The notes: generated by a model from the letters alone, not told the origin. DNA of 64,000 nt from Streptomyces sp. man185 (GCA_002551355.1 NTHE01000012.1:62001-126000); one strand, 5' to 3'. Counted from the stretch's first letter, positions 18,557-26,679 are shown. Numbers and translations are program-made.

Positions 18557-19108
18557 ATGGCCCAGCCTCCCGCAGTGCGCATCGCCCACACCTTCGAGCT
18601 CACCCCCGCCGAACTGGCCCGGATCCGTGATCTGCTCGACACCGCCTTCGACGACGACTTCGCCGACGAGGACTGGGAGCATTCCCTCGGAGGCGCCCAC
18701 GCCCTGATCCGCGACGCGGACGGTCTCCTGATCGCCCACGGCTCCGTCGTCCGGCGCCAGGTCCGGCACGCGGACCGCTCCTACCGGGTCGGCTACGTCG
18801 AAGCCGTCGCCGTCCGCGCGGACCGCCGCCGCGAGGGCCTCGGCCACCTGGTGATGGACGCCCTGGAGCGCGTCATCGACGGGGCGCACGACTTCGGGGC
18901 CCTGTCCGCCTCCGACGCCGGCGCGGCGCTCTACGTGGCGCGCGGCTGGCAGGTGTGGCCGGGCCGGCTCGGGGCCCTCGGTCCGGCCGGACCCGTGCCG
19001 CTGCCCGAGGAGGAAGGCAGCACCTATGTCCGCCCTGCGGCCGGGCGGCCCTTGCCGGCGCCCGGTGACCCGCTCCACTTCGACTGGCGGGACGGCGACC
19101 TGCTCTGA
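18557..19108 (+). CDS. AAC(2')-type GNAT acetyltransferase
   Basis: A 183-residue acetyl-CoA-dependent N-acetyltransferase. It follows the mycobacterial AAC(2')-I pattern along its length: AFDDDFADEDWEHSLGGAHALI, then YVEAVAVRADRRREGLGHLVMDALE (acetyl-CoA binding R-x-x-G-x-G/A type loop), LSASDAGAALYVARGW, and the C-terminal FDWRDGDLL. These enzymes acetylate the 2'-amine of aminoglycosides, but in mycobacteria the chromosomal copies are intrinsic and their physiological substrate is debated. ATG at 18557 has only a weak Shine-Dalgarno (GGAAAG). Stands alone between two hairpins. Confidence 0.8.
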   Translation: MAQPPAVRIAHTFELTPAELARIRDLLDTAFDDDFADEDWEHSLGGAHALIRDADGLLIAHGSVVRRQVRHADRSYRVGYVEAVAVRADRRREGLGHLVMDALERVIDGAHDFGALSASDAGAALYVARGWQVWPGRLGALGPAGPVPLPEEEGSTYVRPAAGRPLPAPGDPLHFDWRDGDLL

Positions 19109-19446
19109 GGTGGTCGGGTTGTTCCGCGTCTGCGGGCCTGCTCGTGGGTCGACTCGCTCCGACGCTGTGACCTGCAGCGATCCCTCGGGCCGTCTCAGAT
19201 AGTAGGAAGTCCGACTAACTGTAGAGACAGAGCGGCCCGACTGTCCTAGCTTTGTAGGAGCCGAACGAATCGCTCGATCGAGCGACTGTGGCGGTTGCGG
19301 GCGCACGCCCCGAAGCAGGTAACCCCTGCGGCGTACGCTCCCCGCTCCTTCCGGCGCCTCGGAATCCGATCCCGGCCCGGCCCCCGCGCCGCACCGCGAT
19401 GTGCGGCCCGCCCGGCACCCACGCGATCTCAAGGAGTCGATCCACC
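19109..19446. other. Intergenic region with a 16-bp perfect palindrome
   Basis: No convincing ORF. TCGCTCGATCGAGCGA (19270-19285) is a perfect palindrome and a possible operator. Upstream, about 19201-19260 is AT-richer than its surroundings and carries GACAG...CTGTC. This is probably the promoter region of the small gene at 19447. Confidence 0.5.
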
Positions 19447-19575
19447 ATGGCCCCCACCACCGCCCGCCGCGTCCGTCACGCTCCCCGCCCGTCCGAGTCG
19501 GACCGCAAGAACGCCGCCGCCGCTCTCCAGCGCGCTCTGGACCGCCGTGACAACGGCGGCTCGACCGGCCACTGA
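19447..19575 (+). CDS. Small basic protein, 42 residues
   Basis: Starts MAPTTARRVRHAPRPSESD and ends RRDNGGSTGH. Basic and Ala/Arg-rich, no membrane segment, with a probable helix in KNAAAALQRALDRRD. A good AAGGAG lies 10 nt before ATG, and codon third positions are nearly all G/C, so I think it is real. I recall similar tiny proteins next to leuB in Streptomyces. Function unknown. Confidence 0.65.
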   Translation: MAPTTARRVRHAPRPSESDRKNAAAALQRALDRRDNGGSTGH

Positions 19576-19772
19576 GCCAGGGCGCATCGCTGCCCGTCCG
19601 CAGACCGGCGGCCGGCGCGTCAGCGGCCCCCGTGCCGCCCGCTCGCACCCGTCCGTGAACGGCGTTCGAGCGGCCCCGCGCACTGCCCGCCCGTACACCC
19701 GAACACCCTTGCTCCCGTCCGTATGGTGGACGCCGGATGTCATGGGGTGGGACGCACCGTTAGGCTTCCGGC

Positions 19773-20816
19773 ATGTCTCGCAGCATCGATCTCGCAGTGA
19801 TCCCCGGTGACGGAATCGGCCAGGAAGTCGTGGCCCAGGGCCTCAAGGTCCTCAACGCTGTCCTCCCGCAGGATGTGAAGCTGGAGACCAGGGAGTACGA
19901 CCTCGGCGCCCAGCGCTGGCACCGCACCGGCGACACCCTCCCGGACGCGGAGCTGGAGGCGCTCAAGAACCACGACGCCATCCTCCTCGGCGCGATCGGC
20001 GACCCGTCGGTGCCGTCCGGCGTGCTGGAGCGCGGGCTGCTGCTGAAGCTGCGTTTCGCCTTCGACCACTTCATCAACCTGCGCCCCTCCAAGCTCTTCC
20101 CGAACACCGCGACCCCGCTCGCGGGCCGCCCCGACATCGACTTCGTGGTCGTCCGCGAGGGCACCGAGGGCCCGTACACCGGCAACGGCGGCTCGCTGCG
20201 CACCGGCACCCCCGCCGAGGTCGCCACCGAGGTCAGCCTGAACACGGCCTACGGCGTCGAGCGCGTGGTCCGGGACGCCTTCGAGCGCGCGGCGGCCCGC
20301 CCGCGCAAGAAGCTGACGCTGGTCCACAAGAACAACGTCCTCGTCTACGCCGGCCACCTGTGGAAGAACACCTTCGACCGGGTCGCCGCCGAGTATCCGC
20401 AGGTCAGCACCGACTACCTGCACGTTGACGCCGCGACGATCTTCTTCGTCACCCAGCCGGAGCGCTTCGACGTCATCGTCACCGACAACCTCTTCGGCGA
20501 CATCCTCACCGACCTCGCCGCCGCTGTCTCCGGCGGCATCGGCCTGGCCGCCTCCGGCAACATCAACCCGACGGGCGCGTTCCCGTCGATGTTCGAGCCG
20601 GTCCACGGCTCCGCCCCCGACATCGCGGGGCAGGGCAAGGCCGACCCGACCGCCACGATCCTCTCCGTCGCCCTGCTGCTGCGCCACCTCGGCTACGAGG
20701 CCGAGGCCACGCGCATCGAGGACGCCGTCTCCGCCGATCTCGCGGAGCGCGACGGGGCCGTCACGCGCACGACCGACGAGATCGGCGACGCGCTCGCGGT
20801 ACGCGTAGCGAGCTGA
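19773..20816 (+). CDS. leuB: 3-Isopropylmalate dehydrogenase
   Basis: This 347-residue enzyme oxidatively decarboxylates 3-isopropylmalate with NAD+ in leucine synthesis. Features: N-terminal [14 protein letters not shown], the substrate-binding [17 protein letters not shown], catalytic Tyr/Lys region ([17 protein letters not shown]), Mg2+-binding [10 protein letters not shown] and C-terminal [18 protein letters not shown]. The length fits the short actinobacterial form. It lies 256 bp upstream of ilvE with a strong hairpin between, so they are probably separate transcripts. Confidence 0.96.
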   Translation: MSRSIDLAVIPGDGIGQEVVAQGLKVLNAVLPQDVKLETREYDLGAQRWHRTGDTLPDAELEALKNHDAILLGAIGDPSVPSGVLERGLLLKLRFAFDHFINLRPSKLFPNTATPLAGRPDIDFVVVREGTEGPYTGNGGSLRTGTPAEVATEVSLNTAYGVERVVRDAFERAAARPRKKLTLVHKNNVLVYAGHLWKNTFDRVAAEYPQVSTDYLHVDAATIFFVTQPERFDVIVTDNLFGDILTDLAAAVSGGIGLAASGNINPTGAFPSMFEPVHGSAPDIAGQGKADPTATILSVALLLRHLGYEAEATRIEDAVSADLAERDGAVTRTTDEIGDALAVRVAS

Positions 20817-20833
20817 CCCGACGACTCCACTTC

Positions 20834-20869
20834 GAAGCCGCCGGGTCGCACTCAGCGCCCGGCGGCTTC
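20834..20869 (+). terminator. Terminator after leuB
   Basis: A perfect 12-bp stem: GAAGCCGCCGGG (20834-20845) with CCCGGCGGCTTC (20858-20869), 12-nt loop, 17 bp after the leuB stop. Confidence 0.85.
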
Positions 20870-20928
20870 ACCTGTGCGGCCCCCGGGTGCCACCATCGAC
20901 CCCTGGACCGTATTCACCCCGTTTCGTG

Positions 20929-20967
20929 CACGGCCCCCCGCAAGCGATAATCGAACGCGGGGCCGTG
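20929..20967. promoter_or_regulatory. Inverted repeat around a -10-like GATAAT upstream of ilvE
   Basis: CACGGCCCC (20929-20937) pairs with GGGGCCGTG (20959-20967); the GATAAT between them (20946-20951) resembles a -10 element. If that promoter is used, the arms would be a DNA operator flanking it. If a promoter lies further upstream, this is an RNA hairpin. No good -35 is seen. Confidence 0.35.
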
Positions 20968-21072
20968 GCTCGCGGTAAAGCTCGGACGTCCTGGGACCTG
21001 ACCGAAAACGTCGGGCAGAGGCGGGCGTGAGCGCGGTCCATCACACACAAGACCGGTGAAGGACACGCACTC

Positions 21073-22176
21073 ATGACGACGCCCACGATCGAGCTCAAGC
21101 CCTCCTCGAACCCGCTGTCCGACGCGGAGCGCGAGGCGATCCTGGCCAACCCGGGATTCGGCCGCCACTTCACCGACCACATGGTGACGATCCGCTGGAC
21201 CGAGGGCCGCGGCTGGCACGACGCCGAGCTGGTTCCCTACGGCCCGCTGTCCCTGGACCCGGCCAACATGACCCTGCACTACGCGCAGGAGATCTTCGAG
21301 GGGCTGAAGGCCTACCGCCAGCCCGACGGCACGGTCGCCTCCTTCCGCCCCGACGCCAACGCCCGCCGCTTCCAGCGCTCTGCCGCCCGGCTCGCCATGC
21401 CCGAGCTGCCCGTCGAGACCTTCATCGCGGCGTGCGACGCGCTGGTGCAGCAGGACAAGGCGTGGGTCCCGGCGCACGGTGGCGAGGAGTCCCTCTACCT
21501 GCGCCCGTTCATGATCGCCACCGAGGTCGGCCTCGGCGTGAAGCCGGCCAACGAGTACCTCTTCCTGGTCATCGCCTCGCCGGCCGGCGCCTACTTCCCC
21601 GGCGGAGTGAAGCCGGTCTCCATCTGGCTCTCGGAGAACCGCGTCCGCGCCGTCCCCGGCGGCATGGGCGACGCCAAGACCGGCGGCAACTACGCCGCCT
21701 CCCTCCTCGCCCAGGCCGAGGCCGCCGCGCACGGCTGCGCCCAGGTCGCCTACCTCGACGCGGTCGAGCACAAGTGGGTCGAGGAGCTCGGCGGCATGAA
21801 CCTCTACTTCGTGTACGCCCAGGCGGACGGCTCGAAGAAGATCATCACGCCCGCCCTCACCGGCTCCCTCCTCGCGGGCGTCACCCGCGACTCCCTCCTC
21901 AAGGTCGCCCGCGACCTCGGTTACGGCTCCGAGGAGGGCCGGGTCTCCATCGACCAGTGGCGCGACGACACCGCCAAGGGCACCCTCGTCGAGGTCTTCG
22001 CCTGCGGCACCGCCGCCGTCATCACCCCCGTCGGCCTGGTGAAGTCCGAGGGCGGCGAGTGGACCCAGAGCGAGGGCGAGCCCGGCGAGGTCACCATGAA
22101 GCTGCGGGAGCGCCTGCTCGACATCCAGCGCGGTGTCGTCGAGGACACCCACGGCTGGATGCACCCGCTCGGCTAG
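21073..22176 (+). CDS. ilvE: Branched-chain amino-acid aminotransferase
   Basis: This 367-residue PLP enzyme (fold type IV) carries out the last step of Leu, Ile and Val synthesis and the first step of their catabolism. Visible: [18 protein letters not shown], the catalytic PLP lysine in [14 protein letters not shown], and the C-terminal [15 protein letters not shown]. The length is typical of the longer actinobacterial/eukaryotic-like BCAT. Pathway partner of ilvB, ilvN, ilvC, leuB and cimA in this window, though not in one operon with them. Good context start, ATG after GTGAAGGACACGCACTC. Confidence 0.96.
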   Translation: MTTPTIELKPSSNPLSDAEREAILANPGFGRHFTDHMVTIRWTEGRGWHDAELVPYGPLSLDPANMTLHYAQEIFEGLKAYRQPDGTVASFRPDANARRFQRSAARLAMPELPVETFIAACDALVQQDKAWVPAHGGEESLYLRPFMIATEVGLGVKPANEYLFLVIASPAGAYFPGGVKPVSIWLSENRVRAVPGGMGDAKTGGNYAASLLAQAEAAAHGCAQVAYLDAVEHKWVEELGGMNLYFVYAQADGSKKIITPALTGSLLAGVTRDSLLKVARDLGYGSEEGRVSIDQWRDDTAKGTLVEVFACGTAAVITPVGLVKSEGGEWTQSEGEPGEVTMKLRERLLDIQRGVVEDTHGWMHPLG

Positions 22177-22193
22177 GACGTCCCGCCCGCGTG

Positions 22194-22233
22194 CGCACCG
22201 GCCCCCGCCCCTGTCCGGGCGGGGGCCGGTGCG
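22194..22233 (+). terminator. Terminator after ilvE
   Basis: A perfect 17-bp stem: CGCACCGGCCCCCGCCC (22194-22210) with its complement at 22217-22233, 6-nt loop, beginning 18 bp after the stop. Confidence 0.9.
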
Positions 22234-22328
22234 TAATCGGTCTTCCGGAGGACGGGATCCAGCGGTGGCTGCTGCAACTCGCCGACCACATCAAGCAGAG
22301 CGCCGAGGAGGGCCGCGTCCCACCACCG

Positions 22329-22673
22329 GTGGCGGTGCCCGAGACCCTCTGGGAGTGGCGCGCCCGCTTTCCCGAGCTTCACCAGTTCCTGGGCGGCCGG
22401 TTCTCGCAGGACATGCCCGATGAGTTCGAGGATCACACCTCCGCCGTACGGGACCACGCGGGGTCGGTCGCTCCGACTGTGCCGGCGGGCCTCGCCGGAG
22501 AGGTGGCCGAGCTGCTCGCTCTCGGCCTGGAAGAGGTCGACTGCGCCGTCGCCGTTGCCGAGCGGGGCATGGAGGTAGAGCCTCCGGACCCGTACACGGC
22601 GAGCGGCCGGCCGGCCGTCGTCGCCGGGCTCCTGGCCGGGCCGCGCGCCGAGTACGACCGAGGAGGCGAGTGA
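22329..22673 (+). CDS. CdiI-like contact-dependent-inhibition immunity protein (orphan), start uncertain
   Basis: A 114-residue protein containing WRARFPELHQFLGGRFSQDM followed by PDEFEDHTSAVRDHA. This is the pattern I associate with the CdiI_2 family of CDI immunity proteins (PELxQFLGGYFxQDW...). No toxin gene is adjacent, so it would be an orphan immunity gene. GTG at 22329 is the first sensible start; GTG at 22335 is also possible. Neither has a well-spaced Shine-Dalgarno. The same frame stays open and codon-biased upstream to about 22240 without a start codon outside the ilvE terminator, so the gene may be a 5'-truncated remnant. Confidence 0.5.
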   Translation: MAVPETLWEWRARFPELHQFLGGRFSQDMPDEFEDHTSAVRDHAGSVAPTVPAGLAGEVAELLALGLEEVDCAVAVAERGMEVEPPDPYTASGRPAVVAGLLAGPRAEYDRGGE

Positions 22674-22739
22674 CTCCGGTCGAATGGAGTGCTGCTCGAA
22701 CGCGGCGTGAACGACTTCCCCACAAGGCTCCCAGCACGG

Positions 22740-22756
22740 TTAGAGTGGCATTCTAA
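22740..22756. promoter_or_regulatory. Palindromic operator before the agmatine deiminase gene
   Basis: TTAGAGTGGCATTCTAA is a 17-bp palindrome with one mismatched pair (TTAGA...TCTAA arms). It sits 23-39 bp before the agmatine deiminase start and overlaps a possible -10 (TAGAGT). The TetR gene just downstream of the enzyme is the obvious candidate binder. Confidence 0.6.
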
Positions 22757-22778
22757 AGTCGCCGTCCCAGGAGCACTC

Positions 22779-23810
22779 ATGCCCGCCACCCCCGCCCCCT
22801 TCCGCATGCCGCCCGAGTGGGCCCCGCACGAGCGCACCTGGATGGCCTGGCCGGGGCCCAACCCCACCTTCGCCTCCGACGCCGAGCTGGACGAGGCCCG
22901 CCGCGCCTGGGCCGCCGTCGCTCGGGCCGTACGCCGTTTCGAGCCGGTCACCGTGGTCGTCGGGCCCGGTCAGGAGGAGGGGGCGGCGGCGCTGCTCGGG
23001 CCCGACGTCGAGCTGGTCGTCCGGTCGCTCGACGATGCCTGGATGCGGGACATCGGGCCCACCTTCGTCACCGACGGCCGCACCCTCGCCGCCGTCGACT
23101 GGACGTTCAACGGCTGGGGCGCCCAGGGCTGGGCCCGCTGGGAGCACGACCAGCACATCGCCCGGGCCGTCGCCGAGCTGACCGGGACCCCCGTGCACTC
23201 CTCCCCGCTCGTCAACGAGGGCGGCGCGATCCACGTCGACGGCGAAGGCACCGTCCTGCTCACCGAGACCGTCCAGCTCGGCAAGGAGCGCAACCCCGGC
23301 TGGAGCAAGGAGCAGGTCGAGGCCGAGGTCCACGCCCGCCTGGGCACCGAGAAGGCCATCTGGCTGCCCCGCGGGCTGACCGGCGACTACGGGACGTACG
23401 GCACGCTCGGCCATGTCGACATCGTCGCCGCCTTCGCCCGCCCGGGCACCGTCCTCGCGCACGTCCAGCCCGACCCGGCCCACCCCGACCACGAGGTCAC
23501 CCGGGAGAACCTGGCCGTCCTGCGCGCCGCCACCGACGCCCGGGGCCGCGCCCTGGAGGTCGTCGAGGTGCCCGCGCCCACCGTGCTGCGCGACGAGGAC
23601 GGCGAGTGGGTCGACTACTCCTACATCAACCACTACCTCTGCAACGACGCCGTGATCCTCTGTGCCTTCGACGACCCGCGCGACGAGGAGGCCGCAGCGA
23701 TCTTCCGGAGCCTCTTCCTCGACCGTACGGTGACCCTCGTCGACGCCCGTACGATCTTCGCCGGCGGTGGAGGCATCCACTGCATCACCCAGCAGCAGCC
23801 GAAGATCTGA
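22779..23810 (+). CDS. aguA: Agmatine deiminase (peptidyl-arginine deiminase family)
   Basis: This 343-residue enzyme hydrolyses agmatine to N-carbamoylputrescine, feeding polyamine metabolism. Family features: N-terminal MPPEWAPHERTWMAWPG, MRDIGPTF, NEGGAIHVDGEGT, the catalytic His region GTYGTLGHVDIVAAF, and the nucleophilic Cys near the C-terminus in GGGGIHCITQQQP. ATG at 22779 is fixed by AGGAG (22769-22773) five bases upstream; the open frame before it lacks a better start. A TetR gene follows 39 bp downstream on the same strand. Confidence 0.93.
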   Translation: MPATPAPFRMPPEWAPHERTWMAWPGPNPTFASDAELDEARRAWAAVARAVRRFEPVTVVVGPGQEEGAAALLGPDVELVVRSLDDAWMRDIGPTFVTDGRTLAAVDWTFNGWGAQGWARWEHDQHIARAVAELTGTPVHSSPLVNEGGAIHVDGEGTVLLTETVQLGKERNPGWSKEQVEAEVHARLGTEKAIWLPRGLTGDYGTYGTLGHVDIVAAFARPGTVLAHVQPDPAHPDHEVTRENLAVLRAATDARGRALEVVEVPAPTVLRDEDGEWVDYSYINHYLCNDAVILCAFDDPRDEEAAAIFRSLFLDRTVTLVDARTIFAGGGGIHCITQQQPKI

Positions 23811-23849
23811 GCCCCGGGCCCGAGAGCCCCCTGCCGAAAGTCCGGTCCC

Positions 23850-24497
23850 ATGACCCCCGCCCCCCGCCGCACCCACCACGCCGCCCCGCCCCGCGAGGAC
23901 GTCCTCGCCGCCGCCATGGCCACCGTCGCCGAGCGCGGGCTCGACGGGCTGACCATGGCCGGGCTCGGGCGGGAGGTGGGAATGAGCAGCGGGCACCTTC
24001 TCTACTACTTCCGCACCAAGGACGAACTGCTCCTCCAGACCCTGGAGTGGAGCGAGCGGCGCCTCGGGGCCGAGCGAAGCGGCCTCCTCGCCCGGCCGGG
24101 GACGGCCCGGGAGCGGCTGGAGGCGTACATCGACCTCTACCTCCCCGCCGGTCACCGGGACCCCCACTGGACCCTCTGGCTGGAGGTCTGGGGTCGCTCC
24201 CAGAACGCCGACGACGACGCCCGCGCCCGGCAGGCCGCCATCGAGGGGGTCTGGCACCGCGACCTGGTGGCGCTGCTCGCCGAGGGCATGTCGCGCGGCG
24301 AGTTCCGGCCGGTGGACGCCGACCGGTTCGCGGCCCGGCTGCGGGCGCTGCTCGACGGGTTCAGCATCCACGTGACGGTCGGGATCCCGGGGACGGGCCG
24401 GGAACAGGTGCTCGCCCAGGCGGCGGAGTTCCTGGACGAGACGCTGACGCCGGGGTCCGCGAAGAGCGATGCGACCAGCGTCACGACCGCATCCTGA
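23850..24497 (+). CDS. TetR-family repressor, BetI-like
   Basis: A 215-residue protein. The N-terminal helix-turn-helix reads LAAAMATVAERGLDGLTMAGLGREVGMSSGHLLYYFRTKDELL. The C-terminal ligand domain has the W-rich WTLWLEVWGRSQ typical of the BetI_C branch. It is cotranscribed with agmatine deiminase (39 bp apart) and probably represses that operon through the TTAGA...TCTAA palindrome at 22740. The gene end is duplicated: ACCAGCGTCACGACCGCATC near the stop recurs with two changes at 24501-24520. Confidence 0.88.
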   Translation: MTPAPRRTHHAAPPREDVLAAAMATVAERGLDGLTMAGLGREVGMSSGHLLYYFRTKDELLLQTLEWSERRLGAERSGLLARPGTARERLEAYIDLYLPAGHRDPHWTLWLEVWGRSQNADDDARARQAAIEGVWHRDLVALLAEGMSRGEFRPVDADRFAARLRALLDGFSIHVTVGIPGTGREQVLAQAAEFLDETLTPGSAKSDATSVTTAS

Positions 24498-24539
24498 GAC
24501 ACCGGCGTCACGACCGCGTCACTGTGCGAGACTTCTGCC

Positions 24540-24590
24540 GTGTCCTCGTTCGTCATGATTATTGGCAGCAGGCGCGCCGGTCCGCAGTGA
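24540..24590 (+). CDS. Ile-codon leader peptide of the cimA attenuator
   Basis: GTG at 24540 opens a 16-residue peptide, MSSFVMIIGSRRAGPQ. An internal ATG at 24555 would give MIIGSRRAGPQ. Two consecutive ATT isoleucine codons are striking, because ATT is rare in this genome (ATC is nearly universal in the neighbouring genes). GAGACT (24528-24533) could be a -10 element that would make the GTG transcript leaderless. The peptide ends 54 nt before a perfect terminator hairpin and 183 nt before cimA, whose product feeds isoleucine synthesis. This fits ribosome-mediated attenuation sensing Ile-tRNA. Confidence 0.7.
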   Translation: MSSFVMIIGSRRAGPQ

Positions 24591-24644
24591 CCGCCCGTAC
24601 CACCCCGTACGGCGCGGCCATCGTGCCCCAGACCCGCGCGCAGA

Positions 24645-24670
24645 CCTCTCGCACCCGCGAGGGGTTTTTT
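24645..24670 (+). terminator. Attenuator hairpin upstream of cimA
   Basis: An 8-bp stem, CCTCTCGC (24645-24652) with GCGAGGGG (24657-24664), one G-U pair, a 4-nt loop and six T residues. Nearly the same architecture as the ilvB attenuator (CCCCTCG...CGAGGGG TTTTTT). Confidence 0.85.
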
Positions 24671-24773
24671 CGTTTTCCGGCCCGCACCCGGGCCGGGGCG
24701 GCGCGCGCGGGATGATGGGGGCAAGTGGAACCCGATCGTCCGGATCCACTCATCCGACAGGAGCCAGATCAGC

Positions 24774-26381
24774 ATGACCACCAAGGCCAACGCCACCGAC
24801 GACAGTTTCCATGTCTTCGACACCACACTGCGCGACGGTGCTCAGCGTGAGGGCATCAACCTGACGGTCGCCGACAAGCTGACCATCGCCCGTCATCTGG
24901 ACACCTTCGGTGTGGGGTACATCGAGGGCGGCTGGCCGGGGGCCAACCCCCGCGACACCGAGTTCTTCGCCCGAGCCCAGCAGGAGATCGAGTTCGAGAA
25001 CGCCCAGCTCGTGGCGTTCGGCGCGACCCGCAGGGCCGGCGGCAGCGCGGCCGAGGACCCCCAGGTGAAGGCGCTCCTGAACTCCGGCGCCCCGGTGATC
25101 ACACTGGTCGCCAAGTCCCATGACCGCCATGTCGAGCTTGCCCTGCGCACCACCCTGGACGAGAACCTGGAGATGGTCCGCGACACCGTCTCCCACCTGC
25201 GCGAACAGGGCCGCCGCGTCTTCGTGGACTGCGAGCACTTCTTCGACGGCTACCGCGCCAACGCCGAGTACGCCAAGGCCGTGGTGCGTACCGCGTACGA
25301 GGCAGGCGCCGAGGTCGTCATCCTCTGCGACACCAACGGCGGCATGCTCCCCGCCCAGGTCCAGGCCGTCGTCTCCACCGTCATCGCCGACACCGGCGCC
25401 CGCCTCGGCATCCACGCCCAGGACGACACCGGCTGCGCCGTCGCCAACACCCTGGCCGCCGTCGACGCCGGTGCCACCCACGTCCAGTGCACGGCCAACG
25501 GCTACGGCGAGCGGGTCGGCAACGCCAACCTCTTCCCCGTCGTCGCCGCCCTGGAACTCAAGTACGGCATGAAGGTGCTGCCCGAGGGCGCACTCGCCGA
25601 GATGACCCGCATCTCGCACGCCATCGCCGAGGTCGTCAACCTCACCCCCTCCACCCACCAGCCGTACGTGGGCGTCTCGGCCTTCGCCCACAAGGCCGGG
25701 CTGCACGCCTCCGCGATCAAGGTCGACCCCGACCTGTACCAGCACATCGACCCGGAGCTGGTCGGCAACACCATGCGGATGCTGGTCTCCGACATGGCCG
25801 GCCGCGCCTCCATCGAGCTGAAGGGCAAGGAGCTCGGCATCGACCTCGGCGACGACCGCGCCCTGGTCGGCCGGGTCGTGGAGCGGGTCAAGGAGCGAGA
25901 ACTCCAGGGCTACACCTACGAGGCCGCCGACGCCTCCTTCGAACTCCTGCTGCGCGGCGAAGTCGAGGGCCGGGCCCGGCGCTACTTCCGTACGGAGTCC
26001 TGGCGGGCGATCGTCGAGGACCGCCCCGACGGCACCCACGCAAACGAGGCCACCGTGAAGCTCTGGTCCAAGGGCGAGCGGATCGTCGCGACCGCCGAGG
26101 GCAACGGCCCGGTGAACGCGCTGGACCGGGCGCTCCGCGTCGCCCTGGAGCGGATCTACCCGCAGCTCGCCAAGCTGGAGCTGGTCGACTACAAGGTCCG
26201 CATCCTGGAGGGCCGCACCGGCACCGAGTCCACCACCCGGGTGCTCATCACCACCGGGGACGGCACCGGCGACTGGGCGACCGTGGGGGTCGCCGAGAAC
26301 GTCATCGCCGCCTCCTGGCAGGCGCTGGAGGACGCGTACACCTACGGACTGCTGCGCGCGGGCGTCGAGCCCACGGAGTAG
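24774..26381 (+). CDS. cimA: Citramalate synthase
   Basis: A 535-residue member of the isopropylmalate/citramalate synthase family. It condenses pyruvate with acetyl-CoA to (R)-citramalate, giving 2-ketobutyrate for isoleucine without threonine. DTTLRDGAQREGINLTVADK, the metal-binding HAQDDTGCAVAN, and FAHKAGLHASAI are present, and a C-terminal LeuA-like dimer domain (about 400-530) carries feedback control in this family. The QREG form of the DGxQxxG motif and the length favour CimA over LeuA. The upstream leader with Ile codons supports an isoleucine role. Often annotated as a second LeuA. Confidence 0.88.
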   Translation: MTTKANATDDSFHVFDTTLRDGAQREGINLTVADKLTIARHLDTFGVGYIEGGWPGANPRDTEFFARAQQEIEFENAQLVAFGATRRAGGSAAEDPQVKALLNSGAPVITLVAKSHDRHVELALRTTLDENLEMVRDTVSHLREQGRRVFVDCEHFFDGYRANAEYAKAVVRTAYEAGAEVVILCDTNGGMLPAQVQAVVSTVIADTGARLGIHAQDDTGCAVANTLAAVDAGATHVQCTANGYGERVGNANLFPVVAALELKYGMKVLPEGALAEMTRISHAIAEVVNLTPSTHQPYVGVSAFAHKAGLHASAIKVDPDLYQHIDPELVGNTMRMLVSDMAGRASIELKGKELGIDLGDDRALVGRVVERVKERELQGYTYEAADASFELLLRGEVEGRARRYFRTESWRAIVEDRPDGTHANEATVKLWSKGERIVATAEGNGPVNALDRALRVALERIYPQLAKLELVDYKVRILEGRTGTESTTRVLITTGDGTGDWATVGVAENVIAASWQALEDAYTYGLLRAGVEPTE

Positions 26382-26405
26382 CACGGCCCGATCGCGTACG
26401 CCCAG

Positions 26406-26440
26406 GAGCCGCCGCCCGTCATCGGGCGGCGGTTCCTTCG
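26406..26440 (+). terminator. Terminator after cimA
   Basis: GAGCCGCCGCCCG (26406-26418) pairs with CGGGCGGCGGTTC (26423-26435) over 13 bp with one wobble, TCAT loop, then CCTT. Confidence 0.85.
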
Positions 26441-26462
26441 CGTTCCAGTAGCGACCCTGAAC

Positions 26463-26603
26463 CGTTCAAGAGATGAACGCACAACGCCGCCTGTCCGCCC
26501 GGCAGATGAGACCCACCCAATCTCGGCGTGAAGTATTGACGGCCCTGTGTCCGCGCGGTTAACTCACGCCGCAACGCCGGTACCGGTTCCGGAACCGGTA
26601 CCG
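26463..26603 (+). promoter_or_regulatory. Promoter and 26-bp perfect palindrome before the LacI regulator
   Basis: The region holds CGTTCA-N5-TGAACG (26463-26479), a possible TTGACG...TTAACT promoter (26536-26541 and 26559-26564, 17-bp spacer) and a perfect 26-bp palindrome at 26578-26603 whose half-site is CGGTACCGGTTCC. The palindrome lies just downstream of the promoter and 76 bp before the LacI start. This is the expected place and form for an autoregulatory LacI operator, although it is longer than the usual 14-18 bp. Confidence 0.65.
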
Positions 26604-26679
26604 AAGCACCTCTCCCCGCATGCCCCCGCCCTACCCCCGCCTGCCCTCTTCCGCTCTGCCCGGCCCCCTGGAGGCCCAG

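Noticed and set aside
22191-22673. Longer version of the CdiI-like gene starting at GTG 22191
   Set aside because: This would start inside the perfect 17-bp ilvE terminator stem and add residues with no similarity, so a start at 22329 or a truncated gene was preferred.
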